Positions 38,605 to 42,218 of a stretch of 42,218 bases of DNA are shown in pieces (positions within the stretch are counted from its first letter, which is position 1; every line of letters begins with the position of its first letter). The position numbers were made by a program, and so were the translations under genes. The notes under the pieces were generated by a model. That model searched no databases. It saw only the letters and a program-made list of their open reading frames with translations, and was not told the origin of the DNA. Origin of the DNA: Acidimicrobiia bacterium (GTDB lineage Bacteria > Actinomycetota > Acidimicrobiia > Acidimicrobiales > Aldehydirespiratoraceae); contig JAGWAO010000013.1 in assembly GCA_021296315.1 (NCBI GenBank), positions 1 through 42,218 of the forward strand, written 5' to 3'.

Positions 38605-39615
38605 GTGACGTCGGCGGCGGCTGCGAACGGGGCCAAGCTCTCAGTGACCGAGCGGATGGCCCGTTTGCTGGGCGTCGTCCCCTGGGTGGTCAAGCAGGGC
38701 GGCGCCCACCTGGACGACATCGCGGCCCGTTTCGACTATCCCCGCGAGCAGCTGCTGGAAGACCTGACCCAGCGGCTCTTCTTCGTCGGCGTGCACCCGT
38801 TCACCCCCGACACGCTCATAGACGTCCACATCTCCGACGGCATCGTCGACATCCAGTACGCCGACTGGTTCTCGCAGCCCATGCGGCTCACAAGCGAGGA
38901 GGCGACCCGGCTGCTGGCCGCCGGCCGCACCGTGCTCGACATGGCGCAGGGGCGCGGGTCCCAACCCGGTGATCACGAGTCCGGGGCCGACCCGCTGGTA
39001 CGGGCCCTCACCAAGCTCAGCCTGTCGTTGGGATCGGAGGGCGCAAGCGCGGTAGATCGCATCGACGTGTGCTTGGGCCAGGCGCCTGCCGAGACCCTCG
39101 ACGACCTGCGCCGGGCCATCGACCTGAGGCGGCAGATCGAGATCGAGTACTACTCGCAGGGGCGTGACCAGATGACCTCGCGGGCCGTCGATCCGGCCCG
39201 GCTGTTGAGCCATGACGGCGCGTGGTACCTGTTCGGCTGGTGCCACCGCGCCGGCGCGGAGCGGGTGTTTCGTGTCGACAGGATCGGCGCGCTGACCGTG
39301 ACCGACTCGGTGGCACAGGTAGACTTGCCCGTTGGTCCCGCACCCTCGCTGTCGGTCGACAGCGTGGACCGCTCCGCCACGATCCGGCTGGCTCCGCCGG
39401 CGGCCTGGGCCGCCGACTACTATCCGGTGCGGCAGCGAACCTATCACGCCGACGGCACCGTCGACGCCGTGTTCGCGGTGGCCGGCGAGTCGTGGCTGGC
39501 CCGGCTGCTGGTGCAGCTGGGACCGCGGGGCGAGATGATCGACAGCCACACCGACATCGACCCGGATCTGCGGGCGGCCACCGCGGCACGGATGCTGGAG
39601 CGATACCGCCGGTGA
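38605..39615 (+). CDS. pafC: WYL-domain transcriptional regulator PafC
   Basis: VTERMARLLGVVPWVVKQGGAHLDDIAARFDYPREQLLEDL; AVDPARLLSHDGAWYLFGWCHRAGAERVFRVDRI. Confidence 0.92.
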   Translation: MTSAAAANGAKLSVTERMARLLGVVPWVVKQGGAHLDDIAARFDYPREQLLEDLTQRLFFVGVHPFTPDTLIDVHISDGIVDIQYADWFSQPMRLTSEEATRLLAAGRTVLDMAQGRGSQPGDHESGADPLVRALTKLSLSLGSEGASAVDRIDVCLGQAPAETLDDLRRAIDLRRQIEIEYYSQGRDQMTSRAVDPARLLSHDGAWYLFGWCHRAGAERVFRVDRIGALTVTDSVAQVDLPVGPAPSLSVDSVDRSATIRLAPPAAWAADYYPVRQRTYHADGTVDAVFAVAGESWLARLLVQLGPRGEMIDSHTDIDPDLRAATAARMLERYRR

Positions 39616-40463
39616 CCGAGCCGGCGGCCGCTCGGCCGGGTGAGTCTGGGGAGCGGGCAAACGTGGAGTCCACGCGGTCGCATATGTCGGCGGAGCGGGC
39701 AAACGTGGAGTCCACGCGGTCGCATATGTCGGCGGAGCGGGCAAACGTGGAGTCCACGCGGTCGGGCGCATCGGCGGAGCGGGCAAACGTGGAGTCCACG
39801 CGGTCGGGCGCCGATGACTGGGATGGGGGGGTGCAGCCGCCCGCCACGCCCGCCGGCGATGCCGCGCCCGCCGACATCGGTGCCGACGGGCCGTCGCCGA
39901 CCCGGGGGCAGCGTGCGTTGCCAGTTGTCGTCGAGTGGCTGGTCGTGCTGGTCTGCGCCCTGGGTCTGGCCCTGCTGCTCAAGGCCTTCCTGGTGGAGGT
40001 GTTCGTCATCCCGTCGGGCTCGATGGAGCCCACCCTGGTGGTCGACAACCGGGTGGTCGTGTACAAGCTCGGATACCGCTTGCACGACGTGAACCGCGGC
40101 GATGTGGTGGTCTTCGACAGCCCGAGCCAGAGTGGGGGTGTCGATGACCTGATCAAGCGGGTCGTCGCCCTGGGCGGCGAGACCTTCGAGATCCGCGACG
40201 GCCGGGTGTACATCGACGGCACCCGGCTGGAAGAGCCCTACCTGGAAGACGGCGAGTCGACGTTTCCCAAGGCGCCTATCCCGGGCTGCGTCAACGAGGC
40301 CGACTCGCAGCGCTGCGAGGTGCCGCAGGGCAAGGTCCTCGTGCTGGGCGACAGTCGCGAGGACAGCCGCGACGGCCGCTTCTTCGGCCCCATAGACGTC
40401 GACGACATCGTGGGCAGAGCCTTCTTGAAGATCTGGCCCCCGAACGACATGGGTGGGCTGTAA
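39612..40463 (+). CDS. lepB: Signal peptidase I with N-terminal 14-aa tandem repeats
   Basis: VEVFVIPSGSMEPTLVVDNRVVVYKLGYR; DLIKRVVALGGETFEIRDGRVYIDG; KVLVLGDSREDSRDGRFFGPI. GTG overlaps the pafC stop. Confidence 0.92.
   Translation: MTEPAAARPGESGERANVESTRSHMSAERANVESTRSHMSAERANVESTRSGASAERANVESTRSGADDWDGGVQPPATPAGDAAPADIGADGPSPTRGQRALPVVVEWLVVLVCALGLALLLKAFLVEVFVIPSGSMEPTLVVDNRVVVYKLGYRLHDVNRGDVVVFDSPSQSGGVDDLIKRVVALGGETFEIRDGRVYIDGTRLEEPYLEDGESTFPKAPIPGCVNEADSQRCEVPQGKVLVLGDSREDSRDGRFFGPIDVDDIVGRAFLKIWPPNDMGGL
39651..39806 (+). repeat. 42-bp tandem repeat x4 (last partial) in the signal peptidase I N-terminus
   Basis: gagcgggcaaacgtggagtccacgcggtcgcatatgtcggcg starting at 39651, 39693, 39735 and 39777 (tail diverges to ggcgca in later copies). 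Confidence 0.97.
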
Positions 40464-40497
40464 CCGCCGCACGGCCCGGCTGGGTGATACTGGGCTG

Positions 40498-41244
40498 ATG
40501 CCGACCCGGATACCGGCTCTGATGGCGCCGCCCATTGCTTTCGCCCACCGCGGGGCGAGAGCCCACGCCCGGGAGAACACGCTTGAAGCGTTCGCGCTGG
40601 CCCACCAGATGGGGGCCACCGGCATCGAGACCGACGCCTGGATCACCGCCGACGGCGAGGTCGTGCTGAACCATGACGAGACCGTCGGACGATTGCCCAC
40701 CTTCTCCACCCGCCGGATCCTCGGTCGGCCCATCGCCAGCCTGCCCCGGTCCCGGCTGCCCGGCCACATTCCCACTCTCGGCGAGTACTACCAGCACTGC
40801 GGAACCGATCTCCCCCTGAGCGTCGACGTGAAAGACGAGTCCGCCTTCACAGGACTGATCGCAGTGGCCCGGGACCAAGGCGCGGCCGAGCGGCTGTGGG
40901 TCTGCCACCACGACGCCGGCGTGCTCGGGATCTGGCGGTCCGCCGCGCCCGAAGTGCGGCTGGTGCACTCCACGCGCCTGGACCGGCTGGCGCGGGGTCC
41001 CGAGCGCCATGCTGCCGACCTCGCTGAGGCCGGCATCGACGCGGTGAACTGCCACCGCGAGTACTGGAACGGCGGCCTCACCACGCTGTACCACCGCTTC
41101 GGCCTGTTCGCCCTGGGCTGGGACGCACAGCAGACCCGCCACATCGCCGAGTTGGTCGACGCCGGCATCGACGCGGTGTACAGCGACCACGTCGACCGGA
41201 TGGTGGAGACCCTGGCCCTGTTCACGGACGGCGCCGACGGCTGA
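40498..41244 (+). CDS. Glycerophosphodiester phosphodiesterase family protein
   Basis: IAFAHRGARAHARENTLEAFALAHQMGATGIETDAWITADGEVVLNHDETVGR. Confidence 0.9.
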   Translation: MPTRIPALMAPPIAFAHRGARAHARENTLEAFALAHQMGATGIETDAWITADGEVVLNHDETVGRLPTFSTRRILGRPIASLPRSRLPGHIPTLGEYYQHCGTDLPLSVDVKDESAFTGLIAVARDQGAAERLWVCHHDAGVLGIWRSAAPEVRLVHSTRLDRLARGPERHAADLAEAGIDAVNCHREYWNGGLTTLYHRFGLFALGWDAQQTRHIAELVDAGIDAVYSDHVDRMVETLALFTDGADG

Positions 41245-41297
41245 GCCAGGGGGTCCCATCGGGAGCCATTCACCGCTTGCGGGTATCGTTCCACTCA

Positions 41298-41420
41298 GAG
41301 GACGAGCGGGTAGGCGGCAATCATTGGACATCCCAGCGAAATCCTCAGCGAGGCCGTGGCCCGAGCGGCCCGTTAGCGCAGTGAACAAGAGTGGGAACCA
41401 AGACGCTGCACCGCGAGGCG
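41298..41420 (+). repeat. Dispersed intergenic repeat, copy F
   Basis: gaggacgagcgggtaggcggcaatcattggacatcc...cgaggccgtggcccgagcggcccgttagcgcagtgaacaagagtgggaaccaagacgctgcaccgcg. Confidence 0.85.
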
Positions 41421-41433
41421 TCATCACCTGCCC

Positions 41434-41712
41434 GTGCATGTTCTGATGTGGATGTTGGCACCGGCCGCGGCCACCGTCATCGCCCTCCGGGTGCTAGTCG
41501 CCGGTATGCGAGCCGTGGCCCAGGCCTCTGCAGACCTGACCGGCGCGTTGGGGAAGTCGTCGTCGGCGGCTGTGGCCGGGGACGAACTCTCGCGCGTCGC
41601 GGCTCGACTGGGCGACCACGCCGAGGCAACCAGGGCCGCGGCCGACCGGTTGCGTGCCAACCGGGCCGCGCTGCCCCGTAGGCAGCCGCCGCAAGCTCGG
41701 CCTCTAGGCTGA
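41434..41712 (+). CDS. Small hypothetical protein with N-terminal hydrophobic segment
   Basis: MHVLMWMLAPAAATVIALRVLVAGMRAVAQASADLTGALGKSSSAAVAGDELSRVAARLGDHAEATRAAADRLRANRAAL. Confidence 0.5.
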   Translation: MHVLMWMLAPAAATVIALRVLVAGMRAVAQASADLTGALGKSSSAAVAGDELSRVAARLGDHAEATRAAADRLRANRAALPRRQPPQARPLG

Positions 41713-41716
41713 CGGC

Positions 41717-42218
41717 GTGGGAAACCTCGGCGGGGGAGAGATCCTAGTCATCCTGCTCGTCGCCCTGATTGTGCTGGGGCCGACCAAGCTGCCCCCGGCC
41801 ATCCGCCAGGTCGGCAAGTTCATGGGGGAGATCCGTCGCGTCGGCCAAGGCTTCCAGGAGGAGCTGCGCGAAGCGGCCAAGCCTCTGCAGGAAGCGACCG
41901 CCGATTTCAAGGCAGCCGACAAGAGCCTGCGGGAGACCACCCAGAAGCCCCTCAAGGAGATGACGGACACGCTGAAGGCCGCCGACCCCCGCAAGGTGAT
42001 CGAGCCTCCGCCCGACACCAGGGGCAAGGACGGCGACGCCGCCAAGGGCAAGGACGCATCACGCAAGGGCAATGCCGCTGCGGGTCCCGTCTCCTGGGGC
42101 ACCGCTGCTGCTGGGGTGAGCGCTCCCCCCGCGGCCGGCGATGTGTCGGAGGCTGCTGCGTCGGGCGCTGATGTGTCGGAGGCTGCTGCGTCGGGCGCTG
42201 ATGTGTCGGAGGCTGCTG
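41717..42218 (+). CDS. Sec-independent translocase TatA/TatB family protein (partial, runs off window end)
   Basis: GTG start; VGNLGGGEILVILLVALIVLGPTKLPPAIRQVGKFMGEIRRVGQGFQEELREAA. Absent from the ORF track because it has no stop in the window. Confidence 0.88.
   Translation, partial: MGNLGGGEILVILLVALIVLGPTKLPPAIRQVGKFMGEIRRVGQGFQEELREAAKPLQEATADFKAADKSLRETTQKPLKEMTDTLKAADPRKVIEPPPDTRGKDGDAAKGKDASRKGNAAAGPVSWGTAAAGVSAPPAAGDVSEAAASGADVSEAAASGADVSEAA
42140..42218 (+). repeat. 30-bp tandem repeat in the TatA/B C-terminal tail
   Basis: gatgtgtcggaggctgctgcgtcgggcgct at 42140 and 42170, partial at 42200 to the window end. Confidence 0.95.

Noticed and set aside
39651-39806. CRISPR array
   Set aside because: Units are contiguous 42-bp repeats with no unique spacers and lie in frame inside signal peptidase I.

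Overview
The window is 42.2 kb of GC-rich, gene-dense actinobacterial chromosome. Gene content suggests Acidimicrobiia, but that placement is inference. No rRNA, tRNA, CRISPR array, transposase or prophage was recognised. The right half is a complete Pup-proteasome locus (ARC/Mpa, Dop, Pup, PrcB, PrcA, PafA, PafB, PafC, then signal peptidase I, GDPD and a TatA/B gene). A five-gene general amino-acid ABC transporter (two substrate-binding proteins, two permeases, one ATPase) is inserted between ARC and Dop. Just upstream is a likely tRNA T-loop modification cassette: a ubiquitin-like MoaD/ThiS protein, a TtuA-type thiolase and TrmI. The left half carries housekeeping genes: pyruvate kinase, DUF3151, a MobA-rhodanese fusion, RNase D, a ClC channel, sulfate activation genes (cysD, cysNC and a second cysC), transaldolase, transketolase and PBP4. 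The most unusual signals are: (1) a dispersed intergenic repeat of about 65-125 bp in six copies, three of them just upstream of dop, pafB and pafC; (2) repeated tandem duplication of gene-start regions and short coding segments (12-42 bp units); (3) an ABC ATPase whose D-loop (ALDPEx) is missing in frame; (4) the ubiquitin-like/thiolase/TrmI cassette beside the Pup locus; (5) a roughly 700-bp hairpin-rich non-coding region at 600-1330.
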